A DNA stretch of 5,773 nucleotides, taken from NCBI GenBank assembly GCA_018239705.1, contig JAFEGS010000077.1, forward strand, positions 1-5,773, read 5' to 3'. The notes under the pieces are model-generated. The model saw only the letters and a list, made by a program, of their open reading frames with translations, made no database searches and was not told the DNA's origin. Source of the stretch: Verrucomicrobiota bacterium. GTDB taxonomy: Bacteria; Chlamydiota; Chlamydiia; Chlamydiales; FEN-1388. A program made the translations under genes and the position numbers. Positions 1 through 5,773 of this stretch are shown here, piece by piece. Positions within the stretch are counted from its first letter, which is position 1, and every line of letters begins with the position of its first letter.

Positions 1-724
1 CATGCTTGCGCTGCTCAATGATATCCCGATTATGACGATAGCTTACGACCGTACGAACCTGCCCAGTACACCTGTCCGCTGGGATATGCATCGCGTGATC
101 ACCATGGCCTTAGTTCTAGGAGGCATCGGGCTCATAGAGACCTTTCTTTTGCTTGTGCTAGCAGATTCAGTATTTCAGCTGCCCTTCGCACAGCTTCAGT
201 CAATTATTTTCCTTAAGCTATCGTTAGCAGGGCACGTGACCCTCTTTATCGTTCGTGCCAGAAAATGGTTTTGGCAAAAGCCCTACCCGGCACCAATCCT
301 TCTCACAGCTATCTTAGGTACACAAGCTATCGCAGCCTTGATCGTTGGCTTTGGCTTTCTCGTAACACCAATTCCATGGTCTTACGTGGGCATCATCTGG
401 CTCTACTGCCTGCTCTGGATGTTTGTCGAAGATGGTGCAAAGGTCCTTGTTGACAGCCATATGGCACACGCAGTTGAAAGACATCAAAAATTCATTAGGG
501 TAGCAAAGGGACTTACTCCGGTAAAATCGCATAATGGTAGAGCGCTGGAAATTGTAAAGAAGCTAGCAATGATTTTCTTGGCTGTCTATTTGATTGCACC
601 GGGAGCTTTATCGTTTGTCGGAGTGGCTTTGCCATATGTAGGTCAAGCGATCTTGCAGTCAATCGGCATTATCTCCGGCATTCTCATGCTTGTTTCTATT
701 ACTACGTTTAGGGCAGATCGATAG
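1..724 (+). CDS. Plasma-membrane H+-transporting P-type ATPase (type III), C-terminal part, 5' partial
   Basis: This is the C-terminal membrane domain of a P-type cation pump of the plasma-membrane H+-ATPase class, which exports protons using ATP. The visible 240 residues begin in transmembrane helix M6 with ALLNDIPIMTIAYD (residues 3-16). The LND aspartate (D7) aligns with the M6 aspartate that carries the proton in plant and fungal H+-ATPases. The loop with P-V-R-W-D-M (24-29) is typical of the class. Hydrophobic segments at about 31-53, 64-84, 97-120 and 126-146 fit M7-M10, with IIFLKLSLAGHVTLF (68-82) and PAPILLTAILGTQ (96-108) as class-like blocks. The frame is open to the left edge, so the methionine at position 2 is internal. 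The phosphorylation and nucleotide-binding domains lie outside the window. After M10 there is an unusual tail of about 90 residues with two more hydrophobic stretches (about 187-207 and 212-233). The stop overlaps the end of the convergent sctJ gene. The family is clear; the transported ion is inferred. Confidence 0.9.
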   Translation, partial: MLALLNDIPIMTIAYDRTNLPSTPVRWDMHRVITMALVLGGIGLIETFLLLVLADSVFQLPFAQLQSIIFLKLSLAGHVTLFIVRARKWFWQKPYPAPILLTAILGTQAIAALIVGFGFLVTPIPWSYVGIIWLYCLLWMFVEDGAKVLVDSHMAHAVERHQKFIRVAKGLTPVKSHNGRALEIVKKLAMIFLAVYLIAPGALSFVGVALPYVGQAILQSIGIISGILMLVSITTFRADR

Positions 725-1634
725 GTTTTTTCTCCGGCAGTTCAGCTTTTTTTTCTTCGGATGGAGGCTTCACCTCAGCTTGTACTGTGGGCTGTGGAAG
801 AGGAGTGAGATGGAAGAGATTGTTCATGCCCCCCCTACGTTTGAGTATGGGAGAGATTTTCCAGAATAGCCAACTGAAGCAGGCGATGAGAACAACGAGT
901 AAAATAATAATTGAAATGATAAGCAGCTGCAGTTTTCCGGCAGAGGTTGTTGCTACGGTAAAGCCAAACACCTGAGTATATTGTTGAGGGGCAATGCGAA
1001 TGACTGTAGAGACGGGAATAGCAAAGGATGCCTTAATGGGAATCACCGTCACATGGTCATACGTTAACCCCGATACAGCACCGGCCACAAGTCTTCTAAT
1101 CTTTGAGATAAGATGTGAGTTTGGGTTATCCAAAATACCTGTATGTTTTACGAACACAGAGGCGGTAATTGGTGGGAGTTTCGCATTTGGGTTGAGAGCA
1201 TTTTGTTGTGGAAAAGAGAGCTGCACTTCAACATCGACGATGCCATCTATTTTACGGATCATATTGGCGATTTCATCTGAAAGACCCTGTCGATAGCGGA
1301 TTTTTTCTGCGATATCAGAGGGTACAAGTCCGGTATTTGTAAAGAGGTCTAAAAGATTTGGGCCTATTGTACGTGGCAGGCCATTTTTGGATAAGAGCGC
1401 CATCGCTCTTTCCCCATCTTCAGAAGGTACGGCAATATCCCACAGTACCTCTGCGTGTCCTGCGCCCATGCTGCCCGCTTTTTCCTGGATTTTCTGTGCG
1501 ACGATTCCATTTCGATCTAAAAGGACAAGTATTTCATTTGCATCTCTCTCATCCACGCCATTTACAATGGTTTTCGTCGTTTGACAGGCACACACCGCAA
1601 ACAGTAGCACAAGGGCATATAGAAGTCTGGACAT
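708..1634 (-). CDS. sctJ: Type III secretion inner-membrane ring lipoprotein SctJ, downstream copy (sctJ-1)
   Basis: This is a YscJ/FliF-family lipoprotein, the subunit of the inner-membrane ring of the type III secretion basal body, where it packs against SctD and surrounds the export apparatus. I chose the start at 1634 (308 residues). It has GAGGAA at 1647-1642, seven bases upstream, and gives a proper lipoprotein signal: hydrophobic residues 4-14, then V-C-A-C with C17 as the probable lipidated residue. The in-frame start at 1727 would put a basic tail before the signal and overlap the upstream gene. Ring-building domain 1 spans about 28-90 (DANEILVLL) and domain 2 about 104-200 (LVPSDIAEKIRYRQGLSDE, IRKIDGIVDVEV, ASVFVKH, GILDNPNS). 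A single membrane helix lies at about 236-258. A cytoplasmic tail with a GG motif (268-269) and a Pro/Glu/Lys-rich end follows; YscJ itself is shorter there. It is the second gene of a pair, 4 bp after its paralogue, and its end overlaps the ATPase gene. Confidence 0.93.
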   Translation of the reverse strand: MSRLLYALVLLFAVCACQTTKTIVNGVDERDANEILVLLDRNGIVAQKIQEKAGSMGAGHAEVLWDIAVPSEDGERAMALLSKNGLPRTIGPNLLDLFTNTGLVPSDIAEKIRYRQGLSDEIANMIRKIDGIVDVEVQLSFPQQNALNPNAKLPPITASVFVKHTGILDNPNSHLISKIRRLVAGAVSGLTYDHVTVIPIKASFAIPVSTVIRIAPQQYTQVFGFTVATTSAGKLQLLIISIIILLVVLIACFSWLFWKISPILKRRGGMNNLFHLTPLPQPTVQAEVKPPSEEKKAELPEKKPIDLP

Positions 1635-1638
1635 CGCT

Positions 1639-2586
1639 TTATTCCTCAATATTTTCTTGAACATGTGTCTTTTCGGTCTCTTCAGGTGGTTTTTGTTCTT
1701 CAGGTTGTACCTCTTCCGGTATTTCAACTTCCTCTTTAATCGGTTGAAGGCTAAAAAGCACGAGCATTCCCCCTGCTTTTTTTGCTATGGGCTGGATCTT
1801 CCATACAAGCCACACAATGCCAAACAAGAGAACACACATGATCAGGAAGAGTATAAAGAAGGTTATCTGAAATGCCTTAAGAGTGGACAGAGCAAGTGTT
1901 AAGTCCCACACCTGAATAGAAGGCTCTTGTGGTTGCGTTGTGGAAGGAAGTGAAAATTGAGCTCGATCGGTAATGAGTGTGACATTGTCGTAGGAGAGTC
2001 CGGAAACAGCACTTGAGACAAGTCGTTTAATTTGATAGGTGAGATAGCTGTTTGGATTGTCTAAAATGCCATTGTGTTTGACAAAGACTGTAGCTTTGAT
2101 GGGTAGTGTTGGAGCATTAGGATTCAAAGGGTTTTCTTCGGGAAATGAGATAATGACATCTGCGTCAATGACACCATCAATTCTACGAATCGTGTTTGCA
2201 AGTGTTGTAGCAAGTCCTGCTTCGTAGCGTATTTTTTGCGCTGTATCTGAGGGTACAAGACCATTTTGAGAAAAGAGCTCAAGAAGGTTTGGGCTATGCT
2301 TTCGTGGAAGACCATTGGCAGAAAGAAGTGCCATGGCATCCATTCGATCAGCCCCATTCACCTCGATATCCCATAATACGGCCTTATTCGCACCACCTCC
2401 GGGCCCGCCTGCTGCTTGAGCAATCTTGTAGGCAGGAATATTGTCCTTAGCTAAAAGAACGAGTATTTCATTGGCCTCTTGCTCATTTAGCCCGTGCACA
2501 ATTGCACTGTTCGATGCACAGCCGGTGAGCAAAAGCATGAGAATGGTTATAAGGGTCATGGAGATTGCTTTCACATTCTTTATCAT
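1639..2586 (-). CDS. sctJ: Type III secretion inner-membrane ring lipoprotein SctJ, upstream copy (sctJ-2)
   Basis: This is a second complete SctJ/YscJ-family inner-ring lipoprotein (315 residues), paralogous to the gene just downstream. The start at 2586 is preferred because AAGGAA lies at 2598-2593, six bases upstream, and the product then begins with a compact signal ending in the lipobox L-T-G-C (C23). An in-frame ATG at 2625 lacks a ribosome binding site and would add 13 polar residues. Ring-building domain 1 covers about 33-97 (EANEILVLL at 37-45), with a glycine-rich loop at 60-65. Domain 2 covers about 110-206 (LVPSDTAQKIRYEAGL, IRRIDGVIDADV, ATVFVKH, GILDNPNS). The membrane helix is at about 239-262. 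A cytoplasmic segment with GG at 272-273 and a strongly acidic Pro/Glu-rich tail follow. It leads the operon and has a good promoter upstream. It resembles single-copy chlamydial SctJ at least as well as its neighbour does, particularly in the early HGL block (31-33). The family is certain; which copy is ancestral is not. Confidence 0.93.
   Translation of the reverse strand: MIKNVKAISMTLITILMLLLTGCASNSAIVHGLNEQEANEILVLLAKDNIPAYKIAQAAGGPGGGANKAVLWDIEVNGADRMDAMALLSANGLPRKHSPNLLELFSQNGLVPSDTAQKIRYEAGLATTLANTIRRIDGVIDADVIISFPEENPLNPNAPTLPIKATVFVKHNGILDNPNSYLTYQIKRLVSSAVSGLSYDNVTLITDRAQFSLPSTTQPQEPSIQVWDLTLALSTLKAFQITFFILFLIMCVLLFGIVWLVWKIQPIAKKAGGMLVLFSLQPIKEEVEIPEEVQPEEQKPPEETEKTHVQENIEE
1642..1647 (-). 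promoter_or_regulatory. Ribosome binding site of the downstream sctJ copy
   Basis: GAGGAA on the minus strand lies in the last codons of the upstream sctJ copy, seven bases before the ATG at 1634. The TAA of the upstream gene (1641-1639) falls between this site and the new start. This arrangement favours translational coupling, so the two ring proteins would be made together. Confidence 0.75.
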
Positions 2587-2592
2587 CAAATT

Positions 2593-2598
2593 TTCCTT
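2593..2598 (-). promoter_or_regulatory. Ribosome binding site of the upstream sctJ copy
   Basis: AAGGAA on the minus strand stands six bases before the ATG at 2586. It decides the start, since no comparable site precedes the in-frame ATG at 2625. Confidence 0.75.
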
Positions 2599-2692
2599 TT
2601 CGGAAGGTGTGCTATGAATACTCATGTGCAGGCTAACTTTGTACGTTTATCCATGTGGCACCCTATGTTATGCATTGGTTGCCTTTTTACTG

Positions 2693-2721
2693 TTTATAAT
2701 TTTTTTTATCCGCACTGTCAA
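2693..2721 (-). promoter_or_regulatory. Sigma70-type promoter for the sctJ pair
   Basis: On the minus strand a perfect -35 hexamer TTGACA (2721-2716) is followed, after exactly 17 bases, by TATAAA (2698-2693), five of six matches to the -10 consensus. The spacer contains an A-run. Transcription would begin near 2686, leaving a leader of about 100 bases before the ATG at 2586. No other promoter-like match between here and 1634 looks as good, so one transcript for both sctJ genes is the natural reading. Use of this promoter in vivo is inferred. Confidence 0.7.
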
Positions 2722-2752
2722 GTAATTATTTTTTAAAGCATTTGTATACCAT

Positions 2753-2788
2753 TTGAGAGCTTGTAAAAAATCTGTACGATGGTATATG
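2753..2788 (+). promoter_or_regulatory. Candidate promoter of the TDT transporter gene, with flanking inverted repeat
   Basis: TTGAGA (2753-2758) and TACGAT (2775-2780), 16 bases apart, form a moderate sigma70-like promoter. TTGTAA (2761-2766) with TATATG (2783-2788) is an alternative. An 8-bp inverted repeat, TATACCAT (2745-2752) and ATGGTATA (2779-2786), brackets the first candidate: its left arm ends just before the -35 and its right arm overlaps the -10. That placement could suit a repressor site, but the arms are short and AT-rich, so this is weak evidence. Confidence 0.35.
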
Positions 2789-2817
2789 GCTTGAGGTTAT
2801 ACGCCCCTCGGGTAGTA

Positions 2818-2823
2818 AAGGGA
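2818..2823 (+). promoter_or_regulatory. Ribosome binding site of the TDT transporter gene
   Basis: AAGGGA lies five bases before the ATG at 2829 and supports that start. The next in-frame methionine, residue 14, falls inside the first membrane segment and would remove part of it. Confidence 0.65.
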
Positions 2824-2828
2824 CTTGC

Positions 2829-3818
2829 ATGAAAAAGAAATTTGACCCTGTCAGTTTTGGGTATGTAATGGCTACAGGGATCATTTCGATAGCCTTCAAG
2901 CGGCTGGAGTGGCCTTCCCTGTCCATACTTTTCTTGCTGTTAGCTCTGATAGGCTATGTGATCCTCAATGTGCGAGCCTGTTGGTCATTCAGCATCCTGA
3001 TGAACACTGTTTTAGATCCCCAAGCACTCTTTAAGTGGTTTACCTTTAGTGCCGGAACGAATACGCTCGCTACGCGCTTGACGATGGAGGGGTGGTACCA
3101 GAGCGGCTATTGGCTTGCTGTCCTTGGTTCAGTTTCTGCCTGTATCTTCCTCTATTGGAATTTTTTTCGTCTTTTTCAGACAGTTGAGTCGATCCAATCA
3201 ATAAGTCCTCTGTGGCTTTTAAAGGCCATTGCCTGTAATTCTGTGGGCATTGCAATCACAACGCTGTGGGCTTGCGGCGAAATTTCGCATCCACTCTATC
3301 TTGTGATAGCGGTGGGCTTTTGGACTTTTGGATTCTTTATTTACCTATTGCTTATGTCTTTGAATATGTACAGAATGTTCTTTTTGCCTTTTGAGGGGAG
3401 CGATATCAGTCCTGCCTACTGGACATGCATGGGAGCAGCAGCCATTTCAGTGTTTGACGCAAGTAATATTGTCACTCTGCAAAATGTACCTGAATTTTTA
3501 ACGAGCATCCGCCATTTCCTGCAGGGGATGATTCTCATCTTATGGCTATGGGGTACGGCTTGGCTGCCTATTTTGTGTTTCATGGGTTTTTGGAAGTATA
3601 TCTCATTTAAGATGCCCTTTGTGTATGAGCCGTCGCTTTGGGCCATGGTCTTTCCTTTGGGCATGTATACGGTTGCCTCTCATGCCTTGCCGGCGAGCAT
3701 TTTGCTGCCCGTAGCACCGGCCTTTGTCGATACCTTTTTAGGTTTGAGCATCGCTACCTGGCTGATGTCGGCTTCTCTGCTACTGTTTAAGCAAGAAAAA
3801 GAAAAAGATACTATGTAA
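2829..3818 (+). CDS. TDT-family (TehA/SLAC1-like) tellurite-resistance/C4-dicarboxylate transporter
   Basis: This is a 329-residue polytopic inner-membrane protein of the TDT family, which includes the bacterial anion channel TehA, the yeast malate permease and plant SLAC1 channels. It opens with F-D-P-V-S-F-G-Y-V-M-A-T-G-I-I-S-I (5-21), the usual first-helix block. FTFSAGTNTLATRL (71-84) is characteristic of the group annotated as tellurite resistance/C4-dicarboxylate transporters. Hydrophobic segments at roughly 9-25, 28-50, 70-84, 93-113, 128-149, 154-178, 197-215, 227-250, 267-286 and 296-320 fit the ten-helix fold. The phenylalanine of VFPLGMYTV (F275) sits where the TDT family has its pore-gating Phe in helix 9. 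The C-terminus is short and basic-acidic (KQEKEKDTM). It is divergent from the sctJ operon and monocistronic. The substrate cannot be read from the sequence; 'tellurite resistance' is a historical name, and a small anion or dicarboxylate is more likely. Confidence 0.85.
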   Translation: MKKKFDPVSFGYVMATGIISIAFKRLEWPSLSILFLLLALIGYVILNVRACWSFSILMNTVLDPQALFKWFTFSAGTNTLATRLTMEGWYQSGYWLAVLGSVSACIFLYWNFFRLFQTVESIQSISPLWLLKAIACNSVGIAITTLWACGEISHPLYLVIAVGFWTFGFFIYLLLMSLNMYRMFFLPFEGSDISPAYWTCMGAAAISVFDASNIVTLQNVPEFLTSIRHFLQGMILILWLWGTAWLPILCFMGFWKYISFKMPFVYEPSLWAMVFPLGMYTVASHALPASILLPVAPAFVDTFLGLSIATWLMSASLLLFKQEKEKDTM

Positions 3819-3869
3819 GGTTTATGCCGAATACGTTTTCTCCGTAGCGAAATCCTCCTTGAAAATCAA

Positions 3870-3956
3870 GATTCCGCCAAAATATTGCATAATTTCAGCG
3901 AAAAGTCAGAAAAAAGACACGATTTCGCTGAAAAATGCTTAATTTTTAGCGGAATC
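3870..3956. repeat. 87-bp imperfect palindrome between convergent genes (possible bidirectional terminator or small mobile repeat)
   Basis: Arms of about 36 bases mirror each other. GATTCCGC (3870-3877) pairs with GCGGAATC (3949-3956); AAAA (3879-3882) with TTTT (3944-3947); ATT and GCAT (3884-3890) with ATGC and AAT (3935-3938, 3941-3943), leaving small bulges. The inner arms TTTCAGCGAAA (3893-3903) and TTTCGCTGAAA (3923-3933) are perfectly complementary over 11 bases around a 19-base A-rich loop. A smaller 5-bp hairpin, CTTGA/TCAAG (3858-3870), abuts the left end. The element lies 51 bases after the TDT stop and 32 bases after the acyl-CoA synthetase stop (minus strand), so it is placed to end both transcripts. 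No T-run directly follows the stem on either strand, so classic intrinsic termination is not demonstrated. The size and mirrored arms also fit a small palindromic repeat element. Confidence 0.6.
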
Positions 3957-3988
3957 TATGTTTCCTCGAGTGAGTTCATAAGGCCTTC

Positions 3989-5773
3989 TTAGCTACTGTA
4001 CATCTCTTCGATGAGTGTGTTGTAGCGCTTCACTATTTCCGCTCTGCGCAGCTTAAGGGTTGCTGTCATTAGGCCATTGGCTACAGAAAACTCATCGGCA
4101 ATAACCTTAAATTTCTGTACCTGCTGCGCCTGTGAATCGGCTTGCCTGTTTGCACGCTCAATTCCCTTTTTCAGATATTCCTGAACGAGGGGATCTTGGC
4201 TTGCCTCTTGAGGCGTTTTTGCGTGCGAGCCAAGCTTTGCAAGCTCTGCTACAACGCTCTGTGCAAGCATCTCAGGGTTGTCTTGTTCTGTCTTCAGGGT
4301 GAGGAGGCATGTCAAATAATTCTTATTATTTCCTATCACAACAGCCTGGGAGACAATGCTGAGCTCTTGCTGGATCTTCTGTTCAATCCGCACAGGAGGG
4401 ATGTTTTCGCCTCCGGACGTCTTGAGGAGCTCTTTCAGCCTTCCTGTGATGTACAGGTTGCCACTTCCGTCAAGTTTACCTATATCGCCGGTGCGGAAGT
4501 AGTTGTTATCGTCGAAGGATTCTCGTGTAGCGCTTTCGTTCCCCCAGTAGCCGTGGAAGACATGTCTTCCCGAGAGGCGTATCTCGCCTTCGCCATTTTC
4601 ATCTGGCTCTGCAATTATAAGGTCAGTTCCGGCCAGGGCCTTTCCACACGATCCTATTGGATGGTCGTCGACATCGCCAAGTGTTGCAGGGCCGCTACAT
4701 TCACTTGAGCCAAAGAGGTCGATAATATGGATGTTGAGGCCGGTGAAAAACTGAGCTACCTTAGGGTCTAGAGGAGCAGCACCGCTCGCAGCAATGCGGC
4801 AGGCATCGAGTCCTAGCGCCGCTTTCACCGGTGTGATAATCACTTTATTGAAGAGCGCTCCAATTGTACAGTCTACTACACTCTTCACAAAGCTCTCAAG
4901 GGAGGAGCTGGAGCTGCTCTTTGTCCAGCTCGTGATGCGTGTAGCTATGTCAAAGAGCATCTTTTTATGCCAAGGAGCATCGGCTAGCTTTTCTTCAATT
5001 CCCTCCTTGAACTTTTCCCACACGCGAGGAACTGCCAAAAAGCAGGTGGGCCTTGCCTGTGTGATGTGCTGTTTGAGGTTATTGCCTTTCAAGGCAGTAG
5101 GAGGGGCAATGTCGATTTTGTAGCCAAACAGGATGGCTGCAATACAGTCGATCTGCTGCGCTGCGATATGGCTGAGAGGTAAATAGCTGATTCCATTGTC
5201 GCGATCGCTCAAGCCAAACTTTTCGCCTGCTCGAGAGGCTGTCCAGGTGAGGTTGTCGTGCGTGAGCGCCGCAGCTTTAGGAAGGCCTGTCGTCCCGCTG
5301 GTGTAGATGAGCGAGCAGACATGATCGGTATGTTGCTTACTCATCCTGCTCCTGAGCTTTTCGTCAGAGATGTTTTCGCCTTTTTGCATAAACTCATCCC
5401 AGCTTAAAACTGGGGCCTTGATGCCCTCTTGGAACCTTTCATCTTGCACTTTGTTCCAGACCACAAAGCACTTAATAGGAGTTGAATAGCAGTTTACGTA
5501 TTTTGCGAGCTGTTTTTCATCTTCGACGACGACGATTGCTGCACCGCTATTGACCACAGCGTGCTTGCTTGTTTCGGGATTATTTGTCGGGTAGACTCCT
5601 GCGGAAATGCCTCCTGCGAGTATGGTGCCTATATTTGCAAAGAGCCAGTGTGAAGAATTGGAGCCTTGGATCGCTACAGCTGTCTGCGGCTTGACTTTCA
5701 TTGCAATAAGAGATTTCGCAAAGGCTTTGGCCTGCTGGCCGTACTGCTCCCAGGTATAGGAAATCTGGTCGAA
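3989..5773 (-). CDS. Long-chain acyl-CoA synthetase, bubblegum (ACSBG)-like, AMP-binding enzyme, 5' partial
   Basis: This enzyme activates long-chain fatty acids with ATP and CoA, via an acyl-adenylate, for lipid synthesis or remodelling. The frame is open to the window edge (594 codons visible); the ATG at 5701 is internal, because the 24 codons before it encode family-like sequence (ISYTWEQYG...AKAFAKSLIA). Counting from that Met, the adenylate-forming motifs are all present: the P-loop YTSGTTGLPK (133-142), SYLPLSHIAAQ (172-182), PRVWEKF (225-231), LFGSSECSGP with E334 (329-338), YFRTGDIG with D406 (401-408), the hinge ITGRLKELLKTSGGENIPP (418-436) and TATLKLRR with probable catalytic K550 (546-553). 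ENIPP, LSHIAAQ and the long segment after the hinge are hallmarks of animal ACSBG-type synthetases rather than bacterial FadD. Small departures are F for Y in the LFGSSE motif and A for P before TLK. A serine run (262-267) sits in a variable loop. The enzyme appears complete and active at its C-terminus. It converges on the TDT gene. Confidence 0.9.
   Translation of the reverse strand, partial: FDQISYTWEQYGQQAKAFAKSLIAMKVKPQTAVAIQGSNSSHWLFANIGTILAGGISAGVYPTNNPETSKHAVVNSGAAIVVVEDEKQLAKYVNCYSTPIKCFVVWNKVQDERFQEGIKAPVLSWDEFMQKGENISDEKLRSRMSKQHTDHVCSLIYTSGTTGLPKAAALTHDNLTWTASRAGEKFGLSDRDNGISYLPLSHIAAQQIDCIAAILFGYKIDIAPPTALKGNNLKQHITQARPTCFLAVPRVWEKFKEGIEEKLADAPWHKKMLFDIATRITSWTKSSSSSSLESFVKSVVDCTIGALFNKVIITPVKAALGLDACRIAASGAAPLDPKVAQFFTGLNIHIIDLFGSSECSGPATLGDVDDHPIGSCGKALAGTDLIIAEPDENGEGEIRLSGRHVFHGYWGNESATRESFDDNNYFRTGDIGKLDGSGNLYITGRLKELLKTSGGENIPPVRIEQKIQQELSIVSQAVVIGNNKNYLTCLLTLKTEQDNPEMLAQSVVAELAKLGSHAKTPQEASQDPLVQEYLKKGIERANRQADSQAQQVQKFKVIADEFSVANGLMTATLKLRRAEIVKRYNTLIEEMYSS

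Noticed and set aside
725..731. T-run directly after the ATPase stop as a terminator.
   Set aside because: No stable hairpin precedes it, and it lies inside the sctJ coding sequence.
994..1660. Two 100-codon plus-strand frames (994-1296 and 1358-1660).
   Set aside because: Both lie opposite the sctJ coding sequence and are explained as shadows of it.
1635..1727. N-terminal extension of the downstream sctJ copy beginning at 1727.
   Set aside because: It overlaps the upstream gene, is very basic, and would place the lipoprotein signal internally. The start at 1634 has a good ribosome binding site.
708..2586. The two YscJ/FliF-family genes could be flagellar FliF.
   Set aside because: Both have a lipobox signal and one C-terminal membrane helix and are about 310 residues long. 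FliF is longer, has two membrane helices and no lipoprotein signal.
2587..2625. Longer form of the upstream sctJ copy starting at 2625.
   Set aside because: No ribosome binding site is visible; the added residues are polar and precede a normal lipoprotein signal that starts at 2586.
2675..2700. A plus-strand TATAAT (2695-2700) as a promoter for the transporter.
   Set aside because: No acceptable -35 lies 16-18 bases upstream, and the site is better explained as the -10 of the minus-strand sctJ promoter.
4142..4708. A 188-codon open frame on the plus strand.
   Set aside because: It runs antisense to conserved motifs of the acyl-CoA synthetase, has no ribosome binding site and its product resembles nothing I recognise.
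4899..4920. Serine run in the acyl-CoA synthetase as a possible phase-variable repeat.
   Set aside because: The codons for serine are mixed, so there is no simple nucleotide repeat; it is a variable loop.

Overview
The window most likely comes from the chromosome of a member of the Chlamydiae, probably an environmental (Parachlamydia- or Waddlia-like) lineage. The main evidence is a pair of SctJ/CdsJ-type type III secretion lipoproteins with features I associate with chlamydial SctJ: an early 'G-(L/V)-x-E-x-(E/D)-ANEI-LVLL' block, a 'GILDNPNS' block, and a long cytoplasmic tail with a GG motif after the membrane segment. The placement rests on recognition of protein families, not on a search.

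Layout. Positions 1-724 (+) hold the C-terminal third of a plasma-membrane (type III) H+-transporting P-type ATPase; its 5' part lies outside the window. It converges on, and overlaps by 17 bp, a two-gene operon on the minus strand (2586 to 708). That operon encodes two full-length, clearly paralogous SctJ inner-membrane-ring lipoproteins, tightly spaced and probably translationally coupled. A strong sigma70-type promoter (TTGACA, 17-bp spacer, TATAAA) lies upstream of the pair. Divergent from it is a TehA/SLAC1-type (TDT family) transporter at 2829-3818 (+). Between the transporter and the next, convergent gene is a 170-bp spacer containing an 87-bp imperfect palindrome. Positions 3989-5773 (-) hold a long-chain acyl-CoA synthetase of the eukaryotic-like 'bubblegum' (ACSBG) type, cut by the right window edge.

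Functional view. Apart from the sctJ pair, the genes do not form an obvious pathway. All are envelope or host-interface functions that suit an intracellular bacterium: proton pumping, type III secretion, small-anion or dicarboxylate transport, and activation of (possibly host-derived) fatty acids. The most interesting point is the tandem sctJ duplication, placed apart from other secretion genes in this window. Smaller points are the C-terminal extension of the ATPase and the intergenic palindrome. I do not see a wholly new system here.
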